This document shows, one piece after another, positions 36,816-63,821 of a DNA stretch of 64,000 nucleotides. Source of the stretch: Haematococcus lacustris (taxonomy: Eukaryota; Chlorophyta; Chlorophyceae; Chlamydomonadales; Haematococcaceae). Position numbers and translations under genes: made by a program. The stretch lies in contig JASKMD010000008.1 of NCBI GenBank assembly GCA_030144725.1, forward strand, positions 16,294,782-16,358,781, written 5' to 3'. Numbering within the stretch: the stretch's first letter is position 1; each line of letters begins with the position of its first letter. The notes beneath the pieces are model-generated. The model saw only the letters and a program-made list of their open reading frames with translations, ran no database searches and had not been told where the DNA came from.

Positions 36816-37509
36816 TTAACCGTCCGCCTCATACTCAAACTCCAGCTGCTCACTTCTCAGCTCCCTCAACACCAAACGACGCAACGTCCGACGTTCCTCT
36901 TGCCTCTTCCACCCCATGTGCATGCGATATCGTGCACAGTGTGTGTTTGTCAGTTTGCCAAAGCACACCTCATCATGCATCAAATTGGGATGGAACCACA
37001 TTGACAATGCATAACACTCTTCGTCATCCCTCACCTCCTTCACAGTGTCTCGAAACATGGGCATGGGCTCAAGTGGGGTAGTGGTGTCAGGCTTCATGCA
37101 TGGCTGGCATAGCACACTCATGCACGTGTTGCATGCACAAGCAGCCATGGCCCACTGAGGCTGCTCCCTGTCAGGGTGTGAACACCATGCGGTGCATTGC
37201 CCTGCACCCCCCCACATTATCATGCATGCGTTCCACATCAGCCTCACACATGCAGCATACAGTTGCTTGCATAGCGTCGTCCAGCACAAGCTCGTGCAAC
37301 TGCGCCTCAGCCTCATAAGCACCAGCATCAGCCTGGGCCTCAGCCTGGGCCTCAGCCTCGGCCTGGGCCTCAGCCTCGGCCTGGGCTTCAGCCTCAGCGG
37401 CAACAGCCTGGGCCTTGGCTTCTGCCTCAGCAGCCCTGCGCTGTGCCATAACCTCACTCGCTTTCAGAGCACCCATAACCTTCACTGGCCTACACATTGG
37501 CAAACACAA
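36816..37509 (-). pseudogene. Transposon-encoded Cys-rich protein, copy 3 (frameshifted)
   Basis: The minus strand encodes an Ala/Glu/Gln coiled coil (AEAEAQAEAEAQ), then LHELVLDDAMQATVCCMCEA, HRMVFTP, CACNTCMSVLCQPCMKPD and the tail LRSEQLEFEYEA. One extra C near 37170 (CACCCTGACAGG here, CACCTGACAGG in copy 1) shifts the frame between MVFTP and DREQ. All likely metal ligands are present, so together copies 1 and 3 show which Cys residues the ancestor had. Confidence 0.65.
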
Positions 37510-37988
37510 TTACAGCTCAATTTCTGCATATTGAATGATTTTTGCGGCTCGTGGTTGCTCGGGAGCCACAGGCATCAATGTATGGATATTCTTGTGCGAG
37601 ACTGCAATTCTGCAAATTGCACCTGGCAGCAATCCGCCGTCGCGGTCACGCCTCCATCTTGGGAGAGGGTCTTGATGCGTGCTAGGACGCAGCAGCACTG
37701 TTGCGTGCTGACCTGAACATTGTCCAGTCCAAATGCGAAATTCACGTCGAGCTGGGTCCAGGCTACCTATACCAGTCGCTAAGATTGCCTGCGAGGCTCC
37801 AGAACACGTCGCGTGTTGGGGGCCAGCCACCCGGCAAACCGCTGGGGCTGGCTGCACTCTAGTCAGGCCATCGCCAGCTCATCGCACCAATCGGCGACCT
37901 CATCCGTGCAGAAATGCGTTGAGTTAAGTCATCTCTTGAGCCATGGGGGTGCAGACTGCGGTGCAGCCAATGGCGGGGGTGACCTATT

Positions 37989-38595
37989 GCTATTACTTAG
38001 TGTTAGAGGCTCAGGTGTTAGAGGCGTTCATTGCGGACGATGGGCGTATGCCACCCACTTGTGCAGCAGTGGGCATGGAAGGCTGCTGCATTGCCGATAG
38101 CATCCGCCTACGCGCATTTGAAGAGCCTGGCGGATCCATCGCATTGTACAACGCTCAGACACGGGCCGCACGCAGTCACAGGGACGTCTTGTCACAGCCC
38201 TGACCGCCATACAATCCAGTCCGACAGGCAACTCATTCTGAACAGTACCTAGCAGCAATGCAGCAATGCGTTACCTCCAGGTCCTGTCCCAGTTGGTCGC
38301 GAGACAGGCCAACCTCGACTTGGTGAAGCACAGGAATCAAAGGACCTGGCATTCACTAAAGTACAGCACCACGATACACTCGTTGGGAGCTTGAACAATG
38401 CTGTCTGTAACGCGAATAGACACACTTACATGTGTGATACGCAGTGCGGCTCACACATAACCACGCCACGTGCCAATGTTAAAGCTGACGTCAAACTTGA
38501 GCCCTCCGTGTAATCCAGCATAGGGAAAAGCTCTGCTACCTCTCAAGGTGCGCAATGCCGGGGAGCGTCGGAGCACATATCAGGGCCGTGCAGCT
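37989..38595. other. Intergenic, includes the metaxin 3' UTR
   Basis: A minus-strand TGTAA at 38425-38429, about 170 nt after the metaxin stop, is the likely polyadenylation signal. No other feature was found. Confidence 0.5.
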
Positions 38596-41500
38596 CTACT
38601 CGCTGTCGTTGTCCTCCTCGCCCGCCTCATCCTCGTCCTCGTCGTCCTCATCTGCCTGGGACAAGGCCTGGGACAAGGCTTGGACCTACAGCGGCAGCAG
38701 CGGCAGTAACACGCGCACGATGGTAAAGGCATCCGTGCAGCAACGCCACGCACAATTCATCCACGGATGGCTTCCTCACTTGCTTCCCAACCCGCACCTC
38801 CAGGCCTGCTTGCCCATGCTGCAGCCGGGCTGTGAGCTTTCTATCTTTGCAGCCTGTCCGCAGGCTAAGGGCCAAGAGGCCGCTGTGGGAGGGTTGCAGC
38901 AGTGTGCACACCGTTGTCGCCTAAGATGCGCACGTGCAGGCCAACACCCAGTGCCTGCCTGCAGCCCCTAAGCCGCCCCTCACAGGTCCCTGTCAAGCCC
39001 TCTTACTAACAGCCCTTCCACATGCCATGGGCAGCCATAGGTCTCCAGCACATCTCCCATGCTCAGGCATCTCCCCCATAGCCAGGCCCCACTCCTGGCT
39101 GAGACATACCTTGGAAATTGAAACAGGCACATGGCAAATCACTCACGCAGGTTGCAGGTAGCTGACCTTGGGGCCAGGAGGCCTGATGCTTTTCCTGGGG
39201 CTCCTGACCCCAGCAAAACTAGGGTTGGGTGCCTTGCACACCACAACATGGCACCACACTCACATCAATGTACCGACCGCTCAGCAGCACATAGCCCAGG
39301 GTGACGGAGCCCGCGCCTGCCAGCCACCACCAGCTCTTGCGCTTGAACTCCAATTCAGCAGGGGTAGGCTCTGCAGGCCGGCTGGGCTTAGGCTTGCCCT
39401 GCAGACAACAGGACACCTTGTGTCACACATGACAACCAGCATCACACCCCGGCACTCACAAGGCAAACAACATCACACCCCGTGTCATGTGTGAGGAGTG
39501 ACACCAGGCTGGCCGCCAGCACTGGAGGCTTGAACAGCACAGTCTGTTGATGTGACGCACCACCCTCCACCTGGCTGCCCACCCTGCCCCCCCCACCCTC
39601 ATGGCCTCCCTCACCCGGGCAGCATCAGACCAGCCGCCTCCTTCCTGCTGTGAGGTGCTGGCTGCGCCGTCTGCTGCCCCACCCCCTGGTCCCCCTGGGC
39701 TGGCCTGACGGCCTCTGGGCTGCGCTCTGCTGCTGCTGCTGCCTGCAGGAGGCAGCACTCGTGGCTCTAGCTGCTGCAGGTACTGTGTCAGCACTGGGCA
39801 GCTGCACACCTGCAGGCAGGCAGATAGGTGGGCAGGCAGGTGGGCAGATGGGCAGGTGGGCAAGCGGGCGGACGATGGCAGACGGGGTAGCAGGCAGGCA
39901 GGCAGGCAGTGGTGTCAAGGGTATGCCCCATATCTCCATATCTATGCTGCTGGCACAGGCTGCGTGATCCAGGTATGATCCAGGTGTGATCATGGTGTGA
40001 TCATGGTGTGACTATGGTCCCTAGCCGACCCCCTGGTAGGTCACACCCCATCAGTGATGCTGGCCAGCACCTCGCCCCACATGCTACCCACTGCCACTCA
40101 GTGATATCACCATCACCATCAACATTGTCAGTTGAACAGTGAGCCATGCAGCAGCCACCTTGTCCTTCAGAGCAGCCGCTGCCGCTGAGGAGTAGCGGTA
40201 GAACAGGAGGTGGCCTGCCAGCAGCGCATCCAGGCTGCAGGGCCGTGCACCCATGATGTAGGGCCCGCCCCCCGCCCGCATCTTGTCTGCCAGCGCGGCC
40301 AGGGTGCTGCAAGCCTCCACATACACGGTGTCTGGTGAAAGGTTGGCCAGGCGGCGCTGCGCTGCACTGCGCTGGCCCCAGGCCAGGAGGTAGTTCAGAG
40401 GGAAGGGGGTGCCGCTGAAGGCTGCCTGCAGGGCGTCAGGGGGGTGTGGGGTAGCATGGGGGGGCCAGGGGGGTGTCTGGGAGTCAGGGTGGGTCACGCA
40501 TGTGGGGGAGGAGGGGTTCAGGCAGGGCTGGAGGGGCAGCAGCAGGGGCAGTGATGGAGCAACCACACATGCACAGGGGACGTTCCATGTGGTGCAGCAA
40601 TGCTGGCGGTGCGTCCGCCAGCGGTGAAACGCCCATGGGAAGTGGAAGAGGAGGTGGTGGGAGGTGAAGGGAGGTGGGGAGCCAGGATGAGGTCATCTGG
40701 AAGTGGCTGGGTAGCGATTGAGAGCTGGCTGGCTCACCTTGATGTATTCGCTGCACCCCTTGCTTTCGCACCTGCATGCACATGTGCACACGCCGATGCC
40801 ACATAGGGCAACTGTACCCTTCAAGACTGGACCACAGTCAGACATGAACTGGGATGAGTTTTCGTGGGGTTTATGCCTGACTTGGGTCCTTGGGAGTGAC
40901 TTGGGTGCCTTGGGAGTGGGTGTTGCATACGGTGGTAGGAGGCGATGCATGGGGAGTGAGCCAGCTAGTGGCAGCACGCCCCTGACTCAGGTCACCTCTA
41001 TGGTGTGCTCACTATGTCCCCCCTGCCCCTCATTGACAGCTGTGAGGTATACAGCTCAACGGCTCTTCGCCTTTGTGGTTGAAGTGGTGGTTTGTTGCTT
41101 GCTGTGGAGCCTGTGTGCAAGGTGTGGTGGTGGGCGCGGTGGGTGCTATGGGTGTACTGAGCCCTAGCTGATCTTTAGACAGGCTGTAGCTACCTTTGCT
41201 AGGAGCGACATGGTGTTTGCACGCATGCTGCTGGCGCTATGTTTACCAAACGTCACACAATGTTGATCAATGACAGCGATGATGATGATGATGATGACGG
41301 TGATGATGATGGTGATGATGATGTATCAAAGCAGCGGTAACGCAGCGCCAGGCTGTCTGGCTGCCCTGCAGGCCCTGCGGGCTGCGTGCCCCCACCTCAC
41401 CACATGCTGTATAGGGTAGCTGTCTCCAGCTTGCTCTCAACCAGGCTGCTGAAGGCCAGCAGCTCCGCTCGCTGCGCCATGGTCAGATGAGCATCTAGGT

Positions 41501-41917
41501 CGTGAACAGCTTGCTGTGCCAAGGCAATGCACGCCCGAGAGGCTGAAAACTCGGTGGCAGCTCGGACAGAGACTTGGGCAGCATGTTCTAGGGCCGGCAA
41601 CTGGCCTGAGAAGAGGGTATGGACAGCAAATAATGACATCCGGTGAGAGTGAGTAGGTGTTGGGCTCCGGTAAACAGCCACTAAGGATCTTGCTACATTA
41701 CCTGTGGGCGACCTGCTGCTTGATGCACATTGCTGCACTTCAAAGCTGACGCCAGCTAGACGCAGGTAGGCCTGCGCGGTATGGACACACACGATAAGCA
41801 TTGCTGCCTACCGCGAACGCCCCGCAGCTGTTCAGCGCTGACCTCAATCTGCGCACAACCTGGCGACGCCGAAGCCAGGCCCCAGGCTGGTGGCAGTGAG
41901 TAAAGAACAGTGGTCAT
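38596..41917 (-). CDS. MTX: Metaxin-like mitochondrial outer-membrane protein
   Basis: Eight minus-strand exons: 41917-41843, 41771-41702, 41605-41401, 40771-40738, 40425-40159, 39809-39615, 39398-39264, 38685-38596; in frame throughout, 356 aa. The N-terminus LYSLPPAWGLASASPGCAQI then AYLRLAGVSFEVQQC and SRSPTGQLPALE is the thioredoxin/GST-N-like fold of metaxins. Exon 5 has the GST-C-like signature GARPCSLDALLAGHLLFYRY. Exon 6 adds CPVLTQYLQQLEPR and a Gly/Ser-rich spacer. Exon 7 has FKRKSWWWLAGAGSVTLGYV, a likely C-terminal membrane anchor. Exon 8 is an acidic tail. Metaxins act with Sam50 to insert beta-barrel proteins in the outer membrane and in contact-site organisation. The last exon is the least certain: a competing small exon near 39170 would change the tail. 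Confidence 0.82.
41277..41320 (+). repeat. (GAT)n triplet repeat in a metaxin intron
   Basis: Imperfect GATGATGAT run with GGT variants, in the intron between exons 3 and 4. Confidence 0.8.
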
Positions 41918-42321
41918 GGCACAGAGCGGCGACAGCACTGCGGCATGGCACTTTGTAGAAAATGATCGGTATTTGTTACAAAACGAAACGCGTGCCGCTC
42001 TTCTACAACTACCTTGTTGTTTGCAGGAGCATTACAGCAAGGCTGCACGTGGTATGCAGGCCCCCAGAACCCAAGTTAGTAGTCTACGCTTAGACGCACA
42101 ACTCCGCGCTTATCCCGCCTCGCACGTATACGTGATAGCGCCGTCGAGGGTACATCTTCAGCAATTGTCGCGCCGCTGCGCAGCGGTCGCCGCCGCCGGG
42201 TCCACTCTGTTACTCCCTTCCTGGCCTAGCATAGCCTTCCTCGCCCTCCCGCCCCCCTCCCCACCCCCTCTCACCGCCCCTTCCCCCTTCCCACCCCCTC
42301 CCACTCCTACATGCGGCAAAC

Positions 42322-42874
42322 GGGCTGGGCTGGGCTGGGCTGGGCTGGGCTGGGCTGGGCTGGGCTGGGCTGGGCTGGGCTGGGCTGGGCTGGGCTGGGC
42401 TGGGCTGGGCTGGGCTGGGCTGGGCTGGGCTGGGCTGGGCTGGGCTGGGCTGGGCTGGGCTGGGCTGGGCTGGGCTGGGCTGGGCTGGGCTGGGCTGGGC
42501 TGGGCTGGGCTGGGCTGGGCTGGGCTGGGCTGGGCTGGGCTGGGCTGGGCTGGGCTGGGCTGGGCTGGGCTGGGCTGGGCTGGGCTGGGCTGGGCTGGGC
42601 TGGGCTGGGCTGGGCTGGGCTGGGCTGGGCTGGGCTGGGCTGGGCTGGGCTGGGCTGGGCTGGGCTGGGCTGGGCTGGGCTGGGCTGGGCTGGGCTGGGC
42701 TGGGCTGGGCTGGGCTGGGCTGGGCTGGGCTGGGCTGGGCTGGGCTGGGCTGGGCTGGGCTGGGCTGGGCTGGGCTGGGCTGGGCTGGGCTGGGCTGGGC
42801 TGGGCTGGGCTGGGCTGGGCTGGGCTGGGCTGGGCTGGGCTGGGCTGGGCTGGGCTGGGCTGGGCTGGGCTGGG
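42322..42874 (+). repeat. (TGGGC)110 pentanucleotide array
   Basis: A near-perfect 553-bp array about 400 bp upstream of the metaxin start. Because five is not a multiple of three, it is open in several frames and yields false Gly-Trp-Ala-Gly-Leu and Pro-Ser-Pro-Ala-Gln proteins. G-runs every five bases on the plus strand could form G-quadruplexes. Confidence 0.98.
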
Positions 42875-43201
42875 TGTTGGTGGGGCTGGGATAGGGTGTC
42901 GAGATTGGGAGGTGGTGGTGGTGGTGGTGGTAGGCACATGGTGCATAGCAGGGTTGGGCAAGGCCAAGCCATGCTGATTCTGGCTTATGCAGATCAGCTG
43001 CGACGAGCGGAAGCAATGCCGCATTTGCACCGCTGCCTGCAAGCCCTGCTCTGCTTGCTGATGGCAAGCTTCGCCGCCTCTGATCAGATCTGATCATGAT
43101 GCCGCTGTAGCCGGGCGGGCTCCCGCCCCGCTGCTTGACTATCGTGTGCCGGGTATTCATTTCATGCTTCTGATTCGATTCAGGTTTCAACAACTTTCTT
43201 A

Positions 43202-43390
43202 TCATGCTTGACATCCAAGCCCGTGGTATGTGTTGTCCCTATCGCGGGCAGCTCCGAAAGCCTTTTTATTTCGCTGCGCCTCGGTGAGGTCCGGCTGTAG
43301 TGCTTCGTCGCGGTCCAAAAGGTCACTGTCTGAGTCCTTCGGCACTGGCTTAGACACGGTTCGTCTTTTTTTCTTAGCCATAGAAAACAT
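43202..43390 (-). CDS. Small basic/acidic protein, 62 aa
   Basis: An ATG at 43390 opens [18 protein letters not shown] followed by [17 protein letters not shown] and a short charged tail to the stop at 43202. The basic start and acidic middle suggest a nuclear or nucleolar protein, but I recognise no family. A longer alternative ends in another frame ([13 protein letters not shown]), so an unseen intron is possible. Confidence 0.35.
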   Translation of the reverse strand: MFSMAKKKRRTVSKPVPKDSDSDLLDRDEALQPDLTEAQRNKKAFGAARDRDNTYHGLGCQA

Positions 43391-43410
43391 TGATAAGCCG
43401 CCACAAACAC

Positions 43411-44663
43411 GCGAAAATTGTTAGTTTTTTTGTTTGCATTAACAAAACAACTATGTTGCTCCTACTCGTGCACTACCAGCAGCACTTGCTCCACCCAGCC
43501 AGGGATGCCGGGGTCGCTACTTGAAGAGTTGCGCCGTTCCAACTACCAGGTGCTTTTCGACTTGCTTTTTCACATGTCGGTCGCGCTGCTGCTCATCCCA
43601 ACGACACCAAATACACAGCCTATGGGTGCGCTTGGCATCGCAGAGGGCGGCCCAGGAGCTTTTCCTGGCGCCCCCCAGCAGCTGCTGTGAGACGCGTAGT
43701 TTTAGCTGCTTCACTTGCTTGCGAACCTTCTTACCTTGTTGACGAGTTTGTCCTGCCTGTCCTGCTTCCCGCAGTGTACCTGCGGGGTTCGTGAGCTACT
43801 TCAGTGCAAAAGGTAGACCTTGGCACCCAACCTGCGCTCTCATTATGCGTATGCCACAGACATGTCGAATGACACCTTGGAGGCAGATGTGTTGTTTGCG
43901 TGCCTACTTCGTTTACGATGGCAGAAGATGACTTGGGGAAATCCAAATGTCTGCACAAACCTTTGAACAAAGGCATCCATGCCCAGGCCAGCTTGGCGAA
44001 AAGCTGGGCAAGCTCAGAGCCCAGCATGCGCCCTCATTGCTGGATTCCAGCAGAAGCATCCCCAGCCAGTACATTGCTGCGGACTGATGACATCCAGGTA
44101 TAACAGCTGCTCCAACGCATTTACTGGCAGTAATTGCGTGGGTCGTGCTAGCCAGGATGTCCATCCAGCCTCAGATGCCATGCGTGCTCAAAGGTGGTTG
44201 CACAGCAATACCAGTTGCATACACACTGCTGCATGCATGTCCATAATTGGCCATCATTACATCCCTCACCAAGGGTGACATGCGCAGCTGACAGCAAGCA
44301 GCAGGAGCAGTGGCTGTGCCCCAGGCTGAGCCAGGGAGCCATATCCCAGGACCCCAGCCATATCCCAGCCATATCCCATAGCCACATCCCAAGACCATAG
44401 CCGAACCAGGGAGCCATATCCCTCAACCAGGTGGCCGGCCGCTGCTGTTCAGCTCAGGACCGCAGGCAGCAGGACAGCTGGAGCAGGTCAGGCAGGGGGG
44501 CCAGGGGGGCAGGCGCTAGGGCAGTGCGGGGGGGCCAGCAAGAGGGAACAGGGGCCAGCACAGCGTGACGCTGGCCAGTCCCATCACCCTCACAAGCCAG
44601 CCGCCTGGCCCCACCCCCGTGGCTCCTGCATCAGGTCTGCTCCAGCCTGCTGCTGCAGGGGGC
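43411..44663. other. Unresolved stretch with small exon-like frames
   Basis: A minus-strand frame 43714-43517 contains HVKKQVEKHLVVGTAQLFK, and an overlapping one from about 43540 reads SSSSDPGIPGWVEQVLLVVH before a stop. They could be last exons of a small minus-strand gene. On the plus strand, short frames continue to the unresolved 5' end of the EF-hand-like gene; 44340-44420 has tandem CATATCCCA units. Confidence 0.35.
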
Positions 44664-47600
44664 TCGCACCCAGCCGCACCGTGCCTTCTCCCGCTCCTCC
44701 CGCTGCTGCAACCCTCTGAGCCCTCAATACCACCTGGCTAGCAGCCCCCCACCCCCACCCCCACAGCCGCCACCACCGCAGTCTGATGCATACGCCCAAC
44801 CCAGCCAGGGCATGGCGGCAGCATCGCCCACTGTGCCCACCGTTGCGGGGCTGCTGGCAGGTGGCGCACCCGGGGCAGCAGCAGGCTGTAAGGGGCTGCA
44901 GGGACCTGCTCCTGGGTTGCAGGGCATTGAACACAGCAGCCCAACGCCCATGAAGTGCTGGCAGCCCCAGGTGGGAAGCTGGGAGGAAGCTGTGTTGACA
45001 AGTATGAGGAAATAGGCGCCAGCTGGGGAAGCTGGGAGGGAGCTGGGGGATGGTAGGCACATGTGTATGAAGCATGGGGTGGAGGGGAGTGCGGCAACAT
45101 GTCTGTGAGGCGTCTGTGTATGCCTGGCAGCAGCACCGCACCAGATGCACCCGATGCCGCCACAGGCCCGGCCTGTTGCCAGGCCCATCTCACTCAGCTC
45201 ACTCTTCACCTTCACCACCCCCTGCCTCCATGCTGCTTGTGTCGCTGGGTTTGCGGCAGGCCATCAGGCCAGGCAGTGCAGGAGCTGCGGAGGGCCCACG
45301 CAAACGCATGTTTACCTACAGCAGGTGTGACCCTCACTCCTCATGCCTGGCCCTGGCCTGGTGCTCACACCCCTGCCAACCACCAGCCACCTGCCAACCA
45401 CCACCTGCCTCAGCCTCTGCAGCCCGAGCCTGTGTCATGCCGTGGTGTTGGAACCCCTGGTGTGCCCCATGAGCTTCCCCTGTGCCCACATGCAGCAGCA
45501 GCAGCAGCGCACGGGACTCGCGGTTTGACGTGAGCGACATCAACACCCGCAAGCAGCGCCCCCCAGGGCCCAGGCAGGCCACTGACCCCTGGTGGTGGAG
45601 CTCCGGTGCGTGTCAGCAGAGCAGCCCAGGCCAGCCTGACCCCCCACCCTACTCCCCGCCTCAGCAAAAGCCACCACCTCCCAGGCCGTCGCCCCTGGTG
45701 TGCAGCCCACCGCTAACCAGCCTCTTCCAGCTGACCTGACACACCCTCTGGTCACACTAGAAGGCTGTACAGCCGCCCCTAGTGTGACCCAGTGTGATCC
45801 CGTCACGCCGGCTGTCCCGCATACCCTCACTGAGTGGCTAGGCCTGTGACCAGCTAGACTTGTGCATGCATTGCATCCATGGCTGACCACACCCTGACAT
45901 TCAGTCAGTGCTCTGCTGCGGGGTGGCGACATCCAGCTATGAGGGCCCCAGCTGCTGGACAGAAAAGCTGCCCGGATGAGCAGGCGCTGCCAAGAGGAGA
46001 GGGGTACAAGACAGGGCTGTGGTCTGGCCCACCCTGCCAGGAGCATCAAGCCAACACAGGGAGCAGGGTGCTCCTGCCCTCCCTTACCCAGTTTTATGCC
46101 AACACAGGGTGTCTATCTTTTGATGCGCCTGCCAGCCTGCCTGCCTGCATGCCTGCCTGCTTAGCCTACTCCTTGGCAGCCTCCTGACTTCTAGGGGAGA
46201 GCGAGCAGCTCAAGCCTCCCTCACCCCTGGCCTGCAGGCACCCTGGACCCTGCCCCCCGAGCCTGCGCTCCAGCCAAGGCCCCGGGCACAGCCTCTGACC
46301 CCACAGGGCTGACCCAGAGCCTGCCTGGGCGGGGGCCAGCGGGTCAGACAGCTTGGCAGGAGCAGCAGGAGGAGGGGGCGCTGCCGGCACCACCACCGCC
46401 CCACACGGGCCTGCCTGTGTTCCAGGCAAGTCACAGCTGGCGGCCAGGCGACTGCCCCTTGGCTGCATCCTACAGCTGCAGCTGACCCGGCCTAAGCTGA
46501 CCCAGCAGCAGCAGTGGGCAGACTCCATGCAGGCGGCTGGCTACTTGTTGGTGCTGCCGCCCCTGACCCAGCTGCTGCTGCTGCTGCTGCAGATGCCTCG
46601 GCCTCATGGTGAGGGCGGGGCGCCCCCCTCTCTCCCCAGCCCCCCTTCAGACCTGGACCGCCTGGCCTCCTGCCTGGTCACCCAGCAGCAGCGCTCCCTG
46701 GATGCGGTGGCCCAGGCCGTGGCCCGTGCGCAGCGCCAGCAGCACCTGGGCCATGTGCCCGCTGCCCACCAAGCCAGGGTGGCGCTGGCTGAGCAGGCCG
46801 CAGCGGCGCGGCAACAAGGTGGACACGCCATCGCAGGTCTGCAGGTGAGGGGGCTGCCGCTGCTGGGGCGTGGGCAGATCGCGGCCCTGATGATTGACAT
46901 GGCAGCCTTGCCCTGCCAGCCCGCCCCCTGGGCCCTTTGGCACTGCAACGACATGGACCAGAGGCAGGGCAGGCGAGGCAAGGTAGGCAGGCAAGGTGGG
47001 CAGGCCAGGTAGGCATGCGCTGCAGCATGAGGCGACAGCGCAACCCAGGGTGGTACAGGGTCCGACCCTACACCCCGCGCCTCCCGCGGCTGCCCTCTAT
47101 GACCACACCCCATCATAGCATGTGGCGTCCCAGCCAGCGCCCCCTCTCTGATATCGTTTGGTGGCATACGAGGCTGGCCCCGACTACTCCCCCAGCACCC
47201 TGCGTGTGTGATGCTGTGCTGCGCGGCAGGTGCCCCGCGAGGCCGTGGAGCAGCTGTGGCGGGCCCTGAAGGCAGCAGACCGGGAGGGCAGCGGCAAGGT
47301 CACCATCCCGGAGTTCACCCAGGCCCTGGGCCACGCCGGGGTCAAGCTCGAGCCGGCTGGGCTTGCGGCCATAGTCGGCGGCCTGCGGGACAATGCTGGG
47401 CTGCTGGCGTACGCGGACCTGTCCCGCAGCCTGCTGCTCAAGTCACGCACCCTGGGCTCCCATCAGCAGGAGCAGCGGCAGTGGCAGCGGCAGCAGCAGG
47501 ACCACCAGCAGCAGGACCACCAGCAGCAGGACCACCAGCAGCAGCCACAGCAGCCGCCAGTCATGGGCTTGGCTGTGCAGCAGCGGCCACGAGATGAGCA

Positions 47601-48549
47601 AGGGTTCAGCAACCACCCAGGGCTGCCCAGCAGCCAAACTCACTGGCCTCCCTCTCGCCCAGTGTCCCGGGGCATGTCCGCGTCCTCCCTCTCAGCCTCT
47701 GCACGAGGTGCGAGATGTAGCAGCCAGCCGGACGCTCATCCCAAGCACGCTTGTGTTGCCTTCCAAGACGACGACCCTCATCAGAATGCTCCTACCTTTG
47801 CTGCCAGAGCTGGGTCCGCCTCTGGGGCCTCAGGGCGATCGCAAAGTGATGCGGAGGTGCTTGCCGATGCCTTGGCTAAGGGTCGTGCACCTCTTGGCTG
47901 CCAGGTTCTCGGTCCCTCAGGCGCGCGCTACTTCACTTACAAAGGCCGCACTCTGTGGTTTGCCGGAAACGACACGCCCAAAGCTCTGGCCCAAGCGGCT
48001 GCCGAGTACGCGACCGTCAAGGACCTAAGCCATGACGCCACGTTGCGCCTGATTCGCGCTGGGTGCGGCGATGGCGGGTTGTTGGATCCTAACCACACCG
48101 CGCGGCTCAATGCTGCGGACGCAGTCTGCCATGAAGGAGGGCCTTGTGCGAGTATGGCGCCGACCATCTCATCTCAGCTGAAGACTGGGGCGCTAGACCC
48201 GCAGGTGTTGGCTGCGCAGATGGATAGGGGCACTTCCGCCCCACGTGGGCGTCCACAGTCCGCCACCCAGTCCCCAGCCATTCATCCTCGAGACATGCGG
48301 CCTGGCTCAGCGAGGGGTGTCACGAGCACGGGCTTGGTCGCGGCTGTGCAAAGCGGACGCAGCCTCGGTGGGGTGATGCGATCGGTGTTGCCACGCCCTG
48401 GGATGGGTGCAGCGATTCAACAGAGTAAGCCACAAGCTCCTCCCACATCGTTCACAAGCGTCGCTAACCGTGGAGCGGGGTCGCTGATGGCACGCCTGCA
48501 GAAAGCTACTTTACGTGAAGAGGTGGCAGCGGTGCGAACACTTATGTGA
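44664..48549 (+). CDS. EF-hand-like, probably flagellar-associated protein (5' end unresolved)
   Basis: Plus-strand exons: about 44664-44970, 45260-45324, 45496-45605, 46238-46425, 46593-46844, 47230-48549; phases agree from the first listed exon on. The early exons carry AFSRSSRCCNPLSPQYHLAS, KRMFTYSSSSSSARD and RFDVSDINTRKQRPPGPRQA. The NPLxPxYxL and DVSDIN motifs recur in algal flagellar-associated proteins. The fifth exon is a helical stretch (LVTQQQRSLDAVAQAVARAQ). The last encodes an EF-hand-like loop (D-R-E-G-S-G-K-V-T-I-P-E-F), a second degenerate hand, a Gln/His-rich spacer (QQQDH repeats) and a 300-residue tail with GPSGARYFTYKGRTLWFAGN. The intron after 46425 has a GC donor (TTCCAG|gcaagt). 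A TGTAA at 48828-48832 follows. Calcium binding is doubtful because loop acidic ligands are partly replaced. The start codon was not found. Confidence 0.6.
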
Positions 48550-48689
48550 CAGGCAGGGTCTTATTGCCCTGCAGGGGGTGGCAGGGCCGGGTTGCCAAAA
48601 CAAGACACAGTTGCTGTTGTTTGTTGATGGACATGGCGGCTCTTCATCACGTGAATAACGGACACTGTCAAGATGCCTGGCCCGAGCCC

Positions 48690-48694
48690 TTACA
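48690..48694 (-). other. TGTAA polyadenylation signal of the PLAT gene
   Basis: TGTAA on the minus strand about 180 nt after the stop at 48873. It lies inside the expected 3' UTR of the convergent plus-strand gene. Confidence 0.45.
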
Positions 48695-48827
48695 CTTTCA
48701 CATATCATCACAGATCACACTCGCCATTGGTCTTAAGTACAAGACGTATGAACATTCTGTCAGGTGGCTAAGCCGTCAGCCGTTAGGCTGCTTGGCCGCC
48801 CTCCCCCTCTAGGGGTTCGGGACTTTC

Positions 48828-48832
48828 TGTAA
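48828..48832 (+). other. TGTAA polyadenylation signal of the EF-hand-like gene
   Basis: TGTAA on the plus strand about 280 nt after the stop at 48549 and only 41 nt before the PLAT gene stop on the other strand. Confidence 0.45.
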
Positions 48833-48872
48833 CGCACTTCAAAGCAAGGTTAAAGTATGAACATTCAAGGCG

Positions 48873-63821
<14,949 letters not shown>

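Larger units (their letters stand above)
36312..37984 (-). mobile_element. TIR DNA transposon, copy 3 (coding)
   Basis: A 1673-bp element with the same termini as copies 1 and 2, flanked by the 4-bp duplication TATT (36308-36311 and 37985-37988). It is inverted relative to copy 1. It encodes the same Cys-rich protein, preceded by an Ala/Glu-rich rather than Gln-rich coiled-coil segment. Its right end has a short insertion within the subterminal region (GCAGACTGCGGT at about 37951) that duplicates part of the TIR. Confidence 0.9.

Noticed and set aside
41910..43214. Open frames of 220-355 codons in the TGGGC array
   Set aside because: A pentanucleotide repeat without stops is open in all frames of one strand; no coding evidence.
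43202..43390. Homology between this MAKKKRR protein and the MAKKKHKKDP protein at 6260
   Set aside because: Only the first few basic residues match; the remainder is unrelated.
44590..45218. Minus-strand open frames opposite the EF-hand-like gene
   Set aside because: Shadow frames of the plus-strand exon with CNPLSPQYHL; no splice-consistent continuation.
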